Shown: piece by piece, positions 1 to 8,562 of the stretch | Layout: every line of letters begins with the position of its first letter | Position numbering within the stretch: the first letter of the stretch is position 1 | Assembly (NCBI RefSeq): GCF_017353255.1 | Contig: NZ_JAFMYU010000004.1 | Location: 62,001 to 126,000, forward strand | Direction: 5' to 3' | DNA length: 64,000 bases | Source of the DNA: Fibrella aquatilis | Lineage (GTDB): Bacteria > Bacteroidota > Bacteroidia > Cytophagales > Spirosomataceae | Notes under the pieces: model-generated | Told to the model about the DNA's origin: nothing | Database searches by the model: none | What the model saw: only the letters and a program-made list of their open reading frames with translations | Made by a program: the position numbers and the translations under genes

Positions 1-1347
1 GTAGTCTTTGTCGCCGGCCCACTTCACAAAGTCCTGGTATTCAGCGTCGGTCAGCCGGAACTCACGGGCAGGTTTGATTGTGGGGTGGTCGTGATGGTAC
101 TTCACGGCATAGTCGAAGATAAGGCCTTTGCTACTCAGGCTCTGGGCCAGGGGCGTAGGCGTGGGGGCCTCTGTTTCAATGTCGGGTGTAACGCCGCCAC
201 CGTCATAGACCACCCGTCCGGCTTTGGTTTTGAAGGCTGTGCGCAACGAATCGGCAATCTTGCCCGCGCTGCCGTCGGCGTTGCGGTGGCTGTAGTCGAT
301 AGCCTGAATGCACCGTCCGCTGGGGATGTAATATTTGGCCGTCGTGATCTTCATCCGGGTGCCAAACGACAGCGGCCGCGTGGTCTGCACCAGCCCCTTG
401 CCGTAGGTACGCTGCCCGATCAAAACGCCCCGGTCATAATCCTGAATCACCCCCGATACGATCTCCGCCGCCGACGCCGAGTGGTTATTGGTTAGCACAA
501 TCACGGGCATGTCGGTGTCCAAAGCGGGCGAGAGTGCGGCGTAGGATTTGTTCCACTCCGTCACCTTACCCTTGGTCGTTACCACTTCTGAACCCCTGGG
601 AATGAACACGTTAGAAATATCAATGGCCTGATCGAGCAGCCCGCCGGGGTTTTCGCGCAGGTCGAGCACGAGTTTTTTCATACCCTTGCCCTTCAAATCC
701 TGATACGCTGCCCGCACTTCGCGGCCCGCCGCCGCCATAAAATCTTTCAGATCGATGTAGCCCACCTCGTCGTTGAGCATGCCGTGGTAGGGTACGTTGG
801 TCATCTTCACCACGTCGCGCATCACCGATACGTCGATGGGATCTTTCTGGCCAAACCGCTTCACGGTCAGTTTCACGGCGGTGCCTGTTTGCCCACGCAG
901 CAGCTTGCTGGCATCTACGTCGCGCCGGGTCTTAATATCAACGCCGTCGATTTTCACAATCTCGTCGCCGATCTGCAAACCCGACTTTTCGGCGGGGGTA
1001 CCTTCATACAGCATCATCACGATGCTCTTGTCTTGCCGCGACCCGATCATGGCCCCGATACCGTTGTAGCGGCCGGTGGTCATGGTCATGTAGTCTTCAA
1101 TGTCGTCTTCGGCGTAGAAGTTCGTGTACGGATCGAGCGATTTCAGCATGGCGTCGATGCTGGTTTTCACCATCCGGTTGGGGTTCACCTCGTCGACGTA
1201 ATACATGTTCAGTTCTTTGAACATGGTGGCGTAGATGTCGAGGTTACGGGCGATCTCGAAAAAGCGGTCGTCCTGTTTGTAAGCCGTCAGGCCGCCCGCA
1301 ACGAGCAGCGCCGAGGCACCGAGTATAAGTTTCTTGCGGAGGCGCAT
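1..1347 (-). CDS. S41 family C-terminal processing peptidase (3' end outside window)
   Basis: This is a serine protease of the Tsp/CtpA type, expected in the periplasm, where such enzymes cleave the C-terminal regions of envelope proteins. The 449 residues present start with MRLRKKLILGASALLVAGG, a signal anchor, and continue through a PDZ region to the S41 catalytic core. The motif NHSASAAEI followed by YGKGLVQ places Ser and Lys exactly 25 residues apart, as in E. coli Tsp, so the catalytic dyad is intact. The gene runs off the left edge and lacks its C-terminus. It lies downstream of rnpA on the same strand, with IR1 filling the gap. Confidence 0.9.
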   Translation of the reverse strand, partial: MRLRKKLILGASALLVAGGLTAYKQDDRFFEIARNLDIYATMFKELNMYYVDEVNPNRMVKTSIDAMLKSLDPYTNFYAEDDIEDYMTMTTGRYNGIGAMIGSRQDKSIVMMLYEGTPAEKSGLQIGDEIVKIDGVDIKTRRDVDASKLLRGQTGTAVKLTVKRFGQKDPIDVSVMRDVVKMTNVPYHGMLNDEVGYIDLKDFMAAAGREVRAAYQDLKGKGMKKLVLDLRENPGGLLDQAIDISNVFIPRGSEVVTTKGKVTEWNKSYAALSPALDTDMPVIVLTNNHSASAAEIVSGVIQDYDRGVLIGQRTYGKGLVQTTRPLSFGTRMKITTAKYYIPSGRCIQAIDYSHRNADGSAGKIADSLRTAFKTKAGRVVYDGGGVTPDIETEAPTPTPLAQSLSSKGLIFDYAVKYHHDHPTIKPAREFRLTDAEYQDFVKWAGDKDY

Positions 1348-1349
1348 GG

Positions 1350-1450
1350 GAATTCAATTAAGAATTAAGAATTAAGAATGGCTCCGCCAGCGTGTAGTAT
1401 GCTAGTTGGCAGGTCCATTCTTAATTCTTAATTCATCATTCTTAATTCTT
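1350..1450. repeat. IR1: heptad-armed inverted repeat
   Basis: The arms are built from the 7-bp unit AAGAATT. The inner 20 bp at 1362-1381 and 1415-1434 are perfectly complementary around a 33-bp loop. The loop carries TCCGCCAGC (1383-1391), a variant of the core GCTGACGC seen in other IRs. It fills the space between the S41 peptidase and rnpA genes and extends into the last codons of rnpA. There is no U-tract typical of a terminator. Confidence 0.85.
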
Positions 1451-1893
1451 TTCAAAGCCAATTTCATACCTTTTTCTATCTCTTCAAACGAAATCTTAGC
1501 CTTGGCGGTATAGAGAAACGCGATAGAAGCTGGGGGTTGCATCAGAGTATGCTTATGCAGCCGGTACGCCTCCCGAATACGCCGCCGGATGGCGTTGCGA
1601 TCAACGGCTTTTTTGAAGGCTCGTTTGGGTACGCTAAACAATACTTGCGGCGGGGCTAACGCAGGCGTTTCGGGCTTATTAACACCCTCAGCAACAGCAG
1701 CATCCGGCATCGGTGGTATCGGTTGCCGGAAATAGATAACCCGAAACGGAAACAGGTAAAACGTCTCTGGTGGCTCGTCAGGGCCATTCTTCGCCCGCAC
1801 CGGAGCCGCCTCACCCGGCTTTGGCCGGTGAAACAATCGGTCGATGACCTTCTTGCTGGTCAGTCGTTCGGTTTTGGGGAAAGTGAAGCGCAT
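1402..1893 (-). CDS. rnpA: Ribonuclease P protein component
   Basis: This is the basic protein subunit of RNase P, which assists the RNA subunit in 5' maturation of tRNA precursors. The N-terminus (FPKTERLTSKKVIDRLF) and the RNR-type motif KKAVDRNAIRRRIREAYR are diagnostic. At 163 residues it is longer than usual for the family (about 120). A proline-rich insert lies around residues 25-75. The last dozen residues (NDELRIKNGPAN) are encoded by the right arm of IR1, so the tail appears to be element-derived. It is normally adjacent to rpmH, but here a TPR gene on the other strand separates them. Confidence 0.88.
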   Translation of the reverse strand: MRFTFPKTERLTSKKVIDRLFHRPKPGEAAPVRAKNGPDEPPETFYLFPFRVIYFRQPIPPMPDAAVAEGVNKPETPALAPPQVLFSVPKRAFKKAVDRNAIRRRIREAYRLHKHTLMQPPASIAFLYTAKAKISFEEIEKGMKLALKRIKNDELRIKNGPAN

Positions 1894-2128
1894 ATGCGTA
1901 CATTATCGTACTGATTAGTACGCTAATTTAGATAAAGTCGTTCGTAGCGGAAGCCGACGAAGTCAACAGACAGGGATGAAATGCCAAAGCCGCAACATTC
2001 TCCAGCAGCTATCATCCTAACCAACCGATATTCCTGTTTTTGAGCCGATTGACCTGGCCCACTTGCCAGTTGCCTCTGTATCTTGTTGTTTGGCAGTACG
2101 TTAACTACACCCAAAACACCTAGTCGCT

Positions 2129-4660
2129 ATGACCGCCGATGAATGGTATGCCAAAGGCTTTGAAGCTTATGAGAACGGTCATTCTAAAGAAGCCATCAAT
2201 GCATATGGACAAGCTATTGCACTTCGACCTGACCACGTCAATGCTCACAACGCCATAGGCGTTATATACTACGAGCAAGGGCATTACAAAGAAGCTATTG
2301 AAGCCTACCAAACCGCCATCAATTACCAAGCTAACCTTTCCTTTGCCCTTCATAATTTAGGAGCTGTATATATAATGCAAGGGCAGTACGAGAAGGCTAT
2401 TGAAGCTTTTAAGACTGCCATTCATTACCAGCCTGATTACGCAAATGCACACAAAAGTTTAGGTATTGCATACAAAAACCAAGGACATTACGAAAAGGCT
2501 ATTGAAGCTTACCAAACTGCTATTGAATACCATCCTGACTACGCCGATGCTTATTACTCCTTAGGCAATGTGTATAAAGATCAGGAGCACCACAAAGAAG
2601 CTGTTGAAGCCTACCAAGCTGCCATTCATTGCCAGCCCAACTACTCCAGTGCTCACACCAATTTGGGAACTGTATATATAAAGCAAGGGCAGTACGAAAG
2701 GGCTATTGAAGCTTTTAAAACTGCCATTCATTACCAGCCTGACAACCACACTGCTTACTTAAATTTAGGCCTCGAGTATTACAGACAGGAGAGATATGAA
2801 GAGGCCATTACCTTCTACAAAACTGCCGTTCGACATCAGGATAGTTGTGCTGAGGCTCACAACAACTTAGGCTTAGTTTATGCTGAACAGAATCGGTATG
2901 AAGAAGCCATTGAATCCTACAAAACCGCTATTCATCACCAACCTAATTTTAGCGCAATACACATTAATTTAGGTATCGCCCACAAGGAGCAAGGCAACTA
3001 TCTGGAGGCTCAATACCATTTCAACCGAGCCTTGTTCATGGCAGAAGATCCGCGCCAGCGCCAGATATCAGAGTTCTTCTCAACTGTTGTCCCCTTCTTT
3101 CGTGAGTATGCCGATGCGCCCTACGTACTCAAGGCATTGTTTGCGCGGTTTCCATATGTCGATAATTTAGAGAGCTATAAAAAGGCAATCCTCCAAACGG
3201 AACGCCAATGCGCCGCTGTTGATACCCTATTAGGCTACTACGCCAGCCTAACCGATGAACAGGGCGAAGATTACGGGTACGCCCTCGCGCTCACCAGTTA
3301 CTTTATGGGTCATACCGCCGAAGCGTTTAGGCTATACGACGATGTACTGGACAAGGAGTTTTCGCTTAGCCTGATGGGGCAGTTTTATTACCTCTGCGCG
3401 TGGGCCGATTTTCTGGAGCCAAAACTCGATGCGGCTCTGCTCGATGCGCTGACAAAGAAGGTTGAGCCGTATGTCATCAGCTTCGACCGAGACATACAGC
3501 CCGTCAGTGAGTTATACTACGCCGGTTTAATTTACTACTGGGCGTGGCAACAGGTTAACGAACCCACGTACCTACAAGCCGCCGACACCATATTCCGCAA
3601 GGCCGACTATTACGTTCCTGCCCAATATATGCGGCTACTCACGCTCGACGCCCTTAACGACGCCGAGGGAAAACAGCGGCAACTGGAGAAAATACAGCGG
3701 AGTCGGTTGCGGGTCTATGAAGACGGCTTCAAGCAACAAACCATTGACTTCGCGCAGCCACTCCTGCCGCAGTTGATGCACTACGCCCACTTCCGCGAGA
3801 TTCAGGCGGCTATCGAACTGGCAACTGGTAACGGTGCGCCTGTCCCGCCTTTTTATGAAGCCTGGCGGATAGACCTCACCAAAACACAACGGGAAAAGGC
3901 GGCTGAGTACCAACGGCAAAAAGCTTCTGCAACCGCATTGGGTGCGATTCAGGACAATGCCCGGCAGCAAGAGTCGGCGTTTAGCACGCAAAGCCAGGAC
4001 GAACGTACCCAACGCCTCACCAACGATGAAAGCATTGCCGAGGCCTTGCACCGCCTGACCCACCCTGCCCCGCACGATACTCACTTACTCGAAGAACGGC
4101 TGGCGCGGTTCATCAACAGTTGGCAGCTCACGATTCCCAAGCAGGCCCGCCTCGACAAAGCATGTGTATATGCCGATTTTGTAAAATATTTCTTCTGCGA
4201 AAAACACTACGACCTGCCTACGATGCTGCGGCTACTGCATTATGTGTATCACCACGCAGCCGAAGAGGCACAAAAAAGCGGTGTCTTCAGCAAGACCAAG
4301 GAACAGGCAATTCAATCGGGTGTTTCGTCGGGTGTAGGCGAAGTCGCAACTGTTGCTGGATTTGTGACGGGCTTCACCCTACCCGCGCTATTAGTCAATC
4401 TGCTGACTAAACCGTTCAGCGACAAAATGGGAAGTAAGTGCGAAGAATGGCTTTCCAAGGATAAAACGCACCTAACGGGTATTGGGCATTACCGGGATTT
4501 CTGCGAGCATTACCACGAAAACCTCGGTGATTACTTGGGTACGTTGGAACACGACGACTTGTTCGATGAGGATGTCATCCGATACTGGAATGAGTGGCAT
4601 GCCCACCAGGTACGTTTGCTGCATGACGATCTGCCAACAAAGGCCGATGAGGTGCGTTAA
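2129..4660 (+). CDS. TPR-repeat protein with uncharacterised C-terminal domain
   Basis: This 843-residue protein has no signal peptide. About nine 34-residue tetratricopeptide repeats (pattern NLG.VY..QG.YE.AIE.Y..AI...P) fill residues 1-300, which suggests a protein-binding scaffold. The remaining 540 residues match no family I recognise. A glycine-rich hydrophobic stretch (GEVATVAGFVTGFTLPALLVNL) lies near residues 735-757. The repeat-coding half is AT-richer than the flanking genes and holds recent internal duplications. The gene sits on the opposite strand between rpmH and rnpA, which are normally neighbours, so it is probably an insertion. Its function is unknown. Confidence 0.85.
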   Translation: MTADEWYAKGFEAYENGHSKEAINAYGQAIALRPDHVNAHNAIGVIYYEQGHYKEAIEAYQTAINYQANLSFALHNLGAVYIMQGQYEKAIEAFKTAIHYQPDYANAHKSLGIAYKNQGHYEKAIEAYQTAIEYHPDYADAYYSLGNVYKDQEHHKEAVEAYQAAIHCQPNYSSAHTNLGTVYIKQGQYERAIEAFKTAIHYQPDNHTAYLNLGLEYYRQERYEEAITFYKTAVRHQDSCAEAHNNLGLVYAEQNRYEEAIESYKTAIHHQPNFSAIHINLGIAHKEQGNYLEAQYHFNRALFMAEDPRQRQISEFFSTVVPFFREYADAPYVLKALFARFPYVDNLESYKKAILQTERQCAAVDTLLGYYASLTDEQGEDYGYALALTSYFMGHTAEAFRLYDDVLDKEFSLSLMGQFYYLCAWADFLEPKLDAALLDALTKKVEPYVISFDRDIQPVSELYYAGLIYYWAWQQVNEPTYLQAADTIFRKADYYVPAQYMRLLTLDALNDAEGKQRQLEKIQRSRLRVYEDGFKQQTIDFAQPLLPQLMHYAHFREIQAAIELATGNGAPVPPFYEAWRIDLTKTQREKAAEYQRQKASATALGAIQDNARQQESAFSTQSQDERTQRLTNDESIAEALHRLTHPAPHDTHLLEERLARFINSWQLTIPKQARLDKACVYADFVKYFFCEKHYDLPTMLRLLHYVYHHAAEEAQKSGVFSKTKEQAIQSGVSSGVGEVATVAGFVTGFTLPALLVNLLTKPFSDKMGSKCEEWLSKDKTHLTGIGHYRDFCEHYHENLGDYLGTLEHDDLFDEDVIRYWNEWHAHQVRLLHDDLPTKADEVR
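2364..2742 (+). repeat. 306-bp-spaced internal duplication in the TPR array
   Basis: The segments 2364-2436 and 2670-2742 match at 69 of 73 positions. They are offset by 306 bp, exactly three 34-residue TPR units. Such near-identity at DNA level indicates recent duplication or gene conversion of a three-repeat block. Confidence 0.8.
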
Positions 4661-4678
4661 TCGGTTAGGCATTTAAGC

Positions 4679-4713
4679 AAAAAGCCGCTCCTGATAATCA
4701 GGAGCGGCTTTTT
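4679..4713. terminator. Bidirectional intrinsic terminator
   Basis: AAAAAGCCGCTCCTGA and its complement form a 16-bp stem, with runs of A and T on the two sides. It lies between the convergent ends of the TPR gene and rpmH and can serve both. Confidence 0.9.
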
Positions 4714-4733
4714 GTTGGCCTCTACGGCAAGCA

Positions 4734-4901
4734 TTACATCTTGAACCGGTTGCCTTTCTTCTCGTCCGAAACGGTCAGTTTCCAACGGCCTTTGGCGCGG
4801 CGGCGGGCCAGTACATTTTGCCCGTTGGGCGTTGACATCCGCTCGCGGAAGCCGTGCTTATTGCGGCGCTTGCGGTTCGACGGTTGATACGTTCTTTTCA
4901 T
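4734..4901 (-). CDS. rpmH: 50S ribosomal protein bL34
   Basis: This 55-residue basic protein begins [20 protein letters not shown], the hallmark of bL34, and keeps the [15 protein letters not shown] core. The ATG at 4901 was chosen by family alignment over upstream in-frame starts. A near-consensus promoter lies about 42 bp upstream. The rnpA gene that usually follows is 2.8 kb away, beyond an inserted TPR gene. Confidence 0.96.
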   Translation of the reverse strand: MKRTYQPSNRKRRNKHGFRERMSTPNGQNVLARRRAKGRWKLTVSDEKKGNRFKM

Positions 4902-4942
4902 TGTATGATTCGGTAAATATGCCTGTTCCTGAATTGAGTGCG

Positions 4943-4974
4943 CAAAAATAACAGATTCAATCGAGAAGGCAAAA
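4943..4974 (-). promoter_or_regulatory. rpmH promoter, TTTTG-N19-TATTTTTG
   Basis: Read on the minus strand, TTTTG (4970-4974) is separated by exactly 19 bp from TATTTTTG (4943-4950). This matches the Bacteroidota -33/-7 consensus (TTG, 19 bp, TAnnTTTG). It predicts an rpmH leader of roughly 35 bases. Confidence 0.7.
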
Positions 4975-4984
4975 CAGTGGCTTA

Positions 4985-5066
4985 ACTGTTTGTGTGTTTG
5001 TCTGTTTGGTTGTTGGCCTGTTGAGCAGATAACAGACAAACAGACCAACAACCAAACAGACAAACC
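4985..5066. repeat. IR2: octad-armed inverted repeat
   Basis: The left arm repeats an 8-bp unit like TCTGTTTG and the right arm repeats AACAGACA. The 21 bp at 4996-5016 are perfectly complementary to 5045-5065. It lies between the divergent rpmH and pyk genes, immediately upstream of the pyk -7 element, so it may lie in the -33 region of that promoter. Confidence 0.85.
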
Positions 5067-5067
5067 G

Positions 5068-5075
5068 TATTTTTG
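5068..5075 (+). promoter_or_regulatory. pyk -7 element TATTTTTG
   Basis: This is a TAnnTTTG match 41 bp upstream of the pyk ATG. It directly abuts the right arm of IR2. No clear -33 TTG was seen at the expected distance. Confidence 0.5.
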
Positions 5076-5116
5076 CGGTCGATACGTTCAGCATCAGCCC
5101 CTTCTTCAGTTACTCC

Positions 5117-6556
5117 ATGTTTAAACGAACAAAGATTGTTGCCACCGTTGGTCCGGCCTCAGACACCAAAGACCAACTGCTGGCCCTTGCCCACGCGGGC
5201 GTCAACGTATTCCGGCTCAACTTTTCGCACGGCACCCACGACGACCACCTGCAACGGTTGACCCGCATCCGCGAAATCAACGAAGAGCATAACCTCAACC
5301 TGTGCGTGTTGCAGGATTTACAAGGCCCGAAAATCCGCATCGGGGCCGTTGAAGACCCCGTCAATGGCGTTCAGATTGTGGCCGGGCAGCAACTAGTGTT
5401 CACCAACGACGAAATGATTGGGACGGCCAACCGCGTCAGTACGCCCTATAAAGGCATGTACCGCGATGTGCGCCCCGGCGAACGCATCCTGCTCGACGAT
5501 GGCAAACTGGAAGTGAAAGTGGTAGGCGTGGATGGTACCGACGTCGTGACCGAGGTAGTCTACGGCGGGCCAATGAAGTCGAAAAAAGGGGTGAATCTGC
5601 CCAACACGAAGGTATCCATGCCCTCGGTAACGGATAAAGATTGGGCCGACCTTGACTTTGGGCTGGAGCACGACGTAGAATGGATCGCCCTCTCGTTTGT
5701 GCGGGAAGCGCAGGAGATTCTGGAGATCAAAGACTACATTAAATCGAAAGGCAAGCTGGCCCGCGTGGTGGCCAAGATCGAGAAGCCCGAAGCCATCGTT
5801 AACATCGACGCCATTATTGAAGCCACCGACGCCATTATGGTAGCCCGCGGTGACCTGGGCGTGGAACTCCCCGCCGAAGAGGTGCCCATGATTCAGAAGA
5901 TGCTGGTGGAGAAGTGCAACCGGGCCGCTAAGCCCGTGATTGTGGCCACCCAGATGCTGGAAAGCATGATTGACGCCCCCCGCCCCACCCGCGCCGAAAT
6001 CAACGACGTGGCCAACTCGGTACTCGACGGGGCCGATGCCGTGATGCTCTCGGCCGAAACGGCGTCGGGTAAATACCCTGTGCTGGCCGTAGAAAACATG
6101 ACCGCCACGATTCGCAACGTAGAGGCCAAGTCGGAGAAAATCTATTACCGTTACCACACGCAGGTAAATGATTTCCCCAGCGAAAACGTGCTTAACGACA
6201 ACGTGGTGATGAGCGCCTGCCGCCTTGCCCGCGACACCCACGCCAGAGCCGTGATTGGCATTACCACGTCGGGCTACACGGCCGTGCGGCTTAGCCACCA
6301 CCGGCCCAAAGCGAGCATCTTCGTGTTCTCGCCCGATGCCCGTTTGCGCAATGTGCTGGGTCTATACTGGGGTGTTCAGGTGATCCCGTTCACCCCCCAA
6401 ACCGAGCTTACCGTAGATCAGACCGTGGAAAGTATCAAGCAAACGCTCATTGCCCGCGGCGAGCTGGAATCAGGCGATATTTTCATCAACACCCTGAGCA
6501 TGCCTCTCGCCCAGCAGCGCAAAACCAACACCGTCAAGCTAAGCATTGTGGATTAG
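5117..6556 (+). CDS. pyk: Pyruvate kinase
   Basis: This 479-residue glycolytic enzyme converts phosphoenolpyruvate and ADP to pyruvate and ATP. The N-terminal TKIVATVGPAS and NFSHGTHDDH motifs, the active-site segment VVAKIEKPEAIVNID, the loop MVARGDLGVELPAEEVP and the conserved ATQMLESMI and PTRAEINDVANSVLDGAD stretches are all present. Length is normal and no lesion is visible. It is a single-gene unit with its own TAnnTTTG element and a strong terminator immediately downstream. Confidence 0.97.
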   Translation: MFKRTKIVATVGPASDTKDQLLALAHAGVNVFRLNFSHGTHDDHLQRLTRIREINEEHNLNLCVLQDLQGPKIRIGAVEDPVNGVQIVAGQQLVFTNDEMIGTANRVSTPYKGMYRDVRPGERILLDDGKLEVKVVGVDGTDVVTEVVYGGPMKSKKGVNLPNTKVSMPSVTDKDWADLDFGLEHDVEWIALSFVREAQEILEIKDYIKSKGKLARVVAKIEKPEAIVNIDAIIEATDAIMVARGDLGVELPAEEVPMIQKMLVEKCNRAAKPVIVATQMLESMIDAPRPTRAEINDVANSVLDGADAVMLSAETASGKYPVLAVENMTATIRNVEAKSEKIYYRYHTQVNDFPSENVLNDNVVMSACRLARDTHARAVIGITTSGYTAVRLSHHRPKASIFVFSPDARLRNVLGLYWGVQVIPFTPQTELTVDQTVESIKQTLIARGELESGDIFINTLSMPLAQQRKTNTVKLSIVD

Positions 6557-6566
6557 AATACCCCTC

Positions 6567-6623
6567 GTTCTTCACATAAAAAGGCCCCACAGACTGTCTG
6601 TGGGGCCTTTTTATGTGAAGAAC
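6567..6623. terminator. Long bidirectional terminator
   Basis: This is a perfect 28-bp inverted repeat centred on 6595. It has a GC-rich inner stem (GGCCCCACAGAC) and AT-rich flanks with A and T runs. It separates the convergent pyk and Crp-type genes and can act in both directions. Confidence 0.92.
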
Positions 6624-6628
6624 GACAT

Positions 6629-7249
6629 TCACAAGACGGCTTTACGCATCATCCGGTTGCGGAGGCGGCTAAGCGATTCAGGGCGTATACCTAAGTAGGA
6701 AGCGATGTAATGTTGCGGTACACGCTCAAAATAATGCCGGTTGTCGGCCAGCGTCTTTTCGTACCGTTCCTCTGGGGTTTTCAGCAGCAAGCTCGCCATT
6801 CGGTCGCCGAAACAGGTTAGCAGGTGCTCGGCAATGAGCCGACCGAAACGCTCGAACATGGGGTGTTTTTGATACAGGGCCTGCATGTCATCATAAGACA
6901 ATACCAGCAACTCACTCGTTTCCATCGCCTCAATAGTGACCTCACTGGGCGACTGCCGAACAAAGTCAGCGTAGGCCCCTATCCAATCGTTCTCGAACGA
7001 AAAGTAGGTGGTTACTTCTTCGCCATCAATATCCTTATGATAGCGAAATGCCCCACAAACTACAAAGGCAATTTCCCGGCTCAGCTGCCCCTCGGCTATC
7101 AGCACCTGCCGTTTTTGATAGATACGGTAGTGGAGTCGCTGTTGCAGGTCGGCCCAGAGGGCCTCGTCAAGAGGTATCCACTGCTGCATAGACGCACGCA
7201 GAACGTCGAGTTGATTTTGCATAGTCTGAGGCATTGATTTCTTAACCAT
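6629..7249 (-). CDS. Crp/Fnr family transcriptional regulator
   Basis: This protein of about 206 residues has an N-terminal cyclic-nucleotide-binding-like barrel (YQKRQVLIAEGQ, FVVCGAFRYHKDIDGEEVT) and a C-terminal helix-turn-helix (QHYIASYLGIRPESLSRLR). The ATG at 7249 was preferred over 7306, because the longer start would run over the divergent promoter. The ligand is unknown, and the barrel lacks an obvious cAMP-binding RxS motif. It is divergent from a quinone oxidoreductase, which is its likely target by position. Confidence 0.88.
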   Translation of the reverse strand: MVKKSMPQTMQNQLDVLRASMQQWIPLDEALWADLQQRLHYRIYQKRQVLIAEGQLSREIAFVVCGAFRYHKDIDGEEVTTYFSFENDWIGAYADFVRQSPSEVTIEAMETSELLVLSYDDMQALYQKHPMFERFGRLIAEHLLTCFGDRMASLLLKTPEERYEKTLADNRHYFERVPQHYIASYLGIRPESLSRLRNRMMRKAVL

Positions 7250-7278
7250 CGTCAACGAATTGGGCTTTAAGGTGCCGG

Positions 7279-7286
7279 TAGCTTTG
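7279..7286 (+). promoter_or_regulatory. -7 element TAGCTTTG of the oxidoreductase gene
   Basis: This TAnnTTTG match lies 31 bp before the ATG at 7318, in the intergenic space shared with the divergent Crp-type gene. A TTG at 7260 is 16 bp upstream, shorter than the usual 19. Confidence 0.5.
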
Positions 7287-7317
7287 CAGTGTAATATAAC
7301 AAACACAGAGCAACATC

Positions 7318-8397
7318 ATGAGCACATTCAGCGCAGCCCCCAGCCTCCAAAACACCAGCCAGGCTACTTTCGTTAGCCAGCAGGTGGTATTCCCCCACAT
7401 TGTTGAACCCGAAGAATTTATTCTCCAGCGCCACACTCTGCCCCACCCGGCAGCAGGGCAGGTGGTTGTCCGGATCGAAGCCAGTGGCATTTCCTTCGCC
7501 GAACAGTCAATGCGCCGGGGACGTTATCCGGGCCAACCGAAATTTCCGTTCACGCCGGGCTATGACCTCGTGGGCACGGTTGCCGCCGTTGGTCCCGGCC
7601 TTGATGCATCATTGATAGGCCAACGCGTGGCGGCTCTGACCAAAACCGGGGGTTGGGCCAGCTATGCCCTGCTTGCCGCCAGTGACCTGTTGCCCGTTCC
7701 AGCGGGTATTGACCCCGCCGATGCCGAGACACTGGTAGTAAACGGCATCACCGCCTGGCAAATGCTACACCGCACGGCCTACGTTCAGCAGGGACAAACC
7801 ATTCTGGTGCATGGGGCCAACGGCGGCGTGGGCAGCATTTTAACGCAATTAGCCCGTCACGCTGGTGTCCGGGTAATTGGCACGGCCTCGCCCCGGCACC
7901 ACGCCACACTCCGGGCGCAGGGTGTGGAACCCGTTGACTACAATGATGTGAACCTGGTTCAACGCGTTCGTGAGCTTGCCCCCGACGGTATCGATGCGGC
8001 GTTTGACAACGTGGGTGGGGCAAGTGTAAACCGGTCCTTTAGCCTGCTGAAGTCAGGGGGTACACTAGTTTGTTACGCCATTGCTTCTGCCAAAAACAGC
8101 ACAGAATCGATTGTGCCAAAATTCATTGCGCTACTGGCTAAACTAACCTGGTGGACCCTGATGCCTAACGGCCGAAAAGTAGGTTTCTATAATGTCCTGG
8201 CCGGGCGGGGTAGCAAGGCCTTTCAATCTCGCCTGCGCGATGACTTCGCCCAGCTGATGAGCCTGCTGGCCAAAGGAGCAATCACCCCAAAAATAGCTGA
8301 CCGCTTTCCCTTAGAGCAGATCACCGTCGCCATGAAACTCGCCGAATCACGCACTGTCTACGGCAAAGTGATCTTGCAACCAAAGCATGAGGAGTAG
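7318..8397 (+). CDS. NAD(P)H:quinone oxidoreductase / MDR family zinc-independent alcohol dehydrogenase
   Basis: This 359-residue medium-chain dehydrogenase/reductase has a GroES-like N-terminal domain (VVVRIEASGISFAEQ, PGYDLVGTVAAVG) and a Rossmann domain with the NADPH motif HGANGGVGSILTQLA near residues 162-176. The zinc-ligand cysteines are absent, as in quinone oxidoreductases. The likely role is reduction of quinones or enones. It is transcribed away from a Crp-type regulator, a common arrangement for stress-inducible reductases. The exact substrate cannot be read from the sequence. Confidence 0.88.
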   Translation: MSTFSAAPSLQNTSQATFVSQQVVFPHIVEPEEFILQRHTLPHPAAGQVVVRIEASGISFAEQSMRRGRYPGQPKFPFTPGYDLVGTVAAVGPGLDASLIGQRVAALTKTGGWASYALLAASDLLPVPAGIDPADAETLVVNGITAWQMLHRTAYVQQGQTILVHGANGGVGSILTQLARHAGVRVIGTASPRHHATLRAQGVEPVDYNDVNLVQRVRELAPDGIDAAFDNVGGASVNRSFSLLKSGGTLVCYAIASAKNSTESIVPKFIALLAKLTWWTLMPNGRKVGFYNVLAGRGSKAFQSRLRDDFAQLMSLLAKGAITPKIADRFPLEQITVAMKLAESRTVYGKVILQPKHEE

Positions 8398-8562
8398 GTT
8401 ATGATGACCAGACAATACCTACCTGGCAACCTAAAATCCCTAAGCTCGGTAAATCCTACTTACTTGCTAGACATGAAACTAATCGGTTTTTAACGGCGGT
8501 TGATACGTATTGGCCCCTGGCTTTTCTGGGGGTCGTCAATTGAATACTAACCGATTTACTCC

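Noticed and set aside
1894-5116. Possible chromosome origin near rpmH-rnpA
   Set aside because: No dnaA gene, no cluster of DnaA boxes and no AT-rich unwinding region was seen. The window gives no support for an origin.
5393-6301. Long histidine-rich frame antisense to pyk
   Set aside because: It mirrors the codon bias of the pyruvate kinase gene and has no conserved motif. The same holds for similar frames opposite ftsK, the giant protein and dxr.
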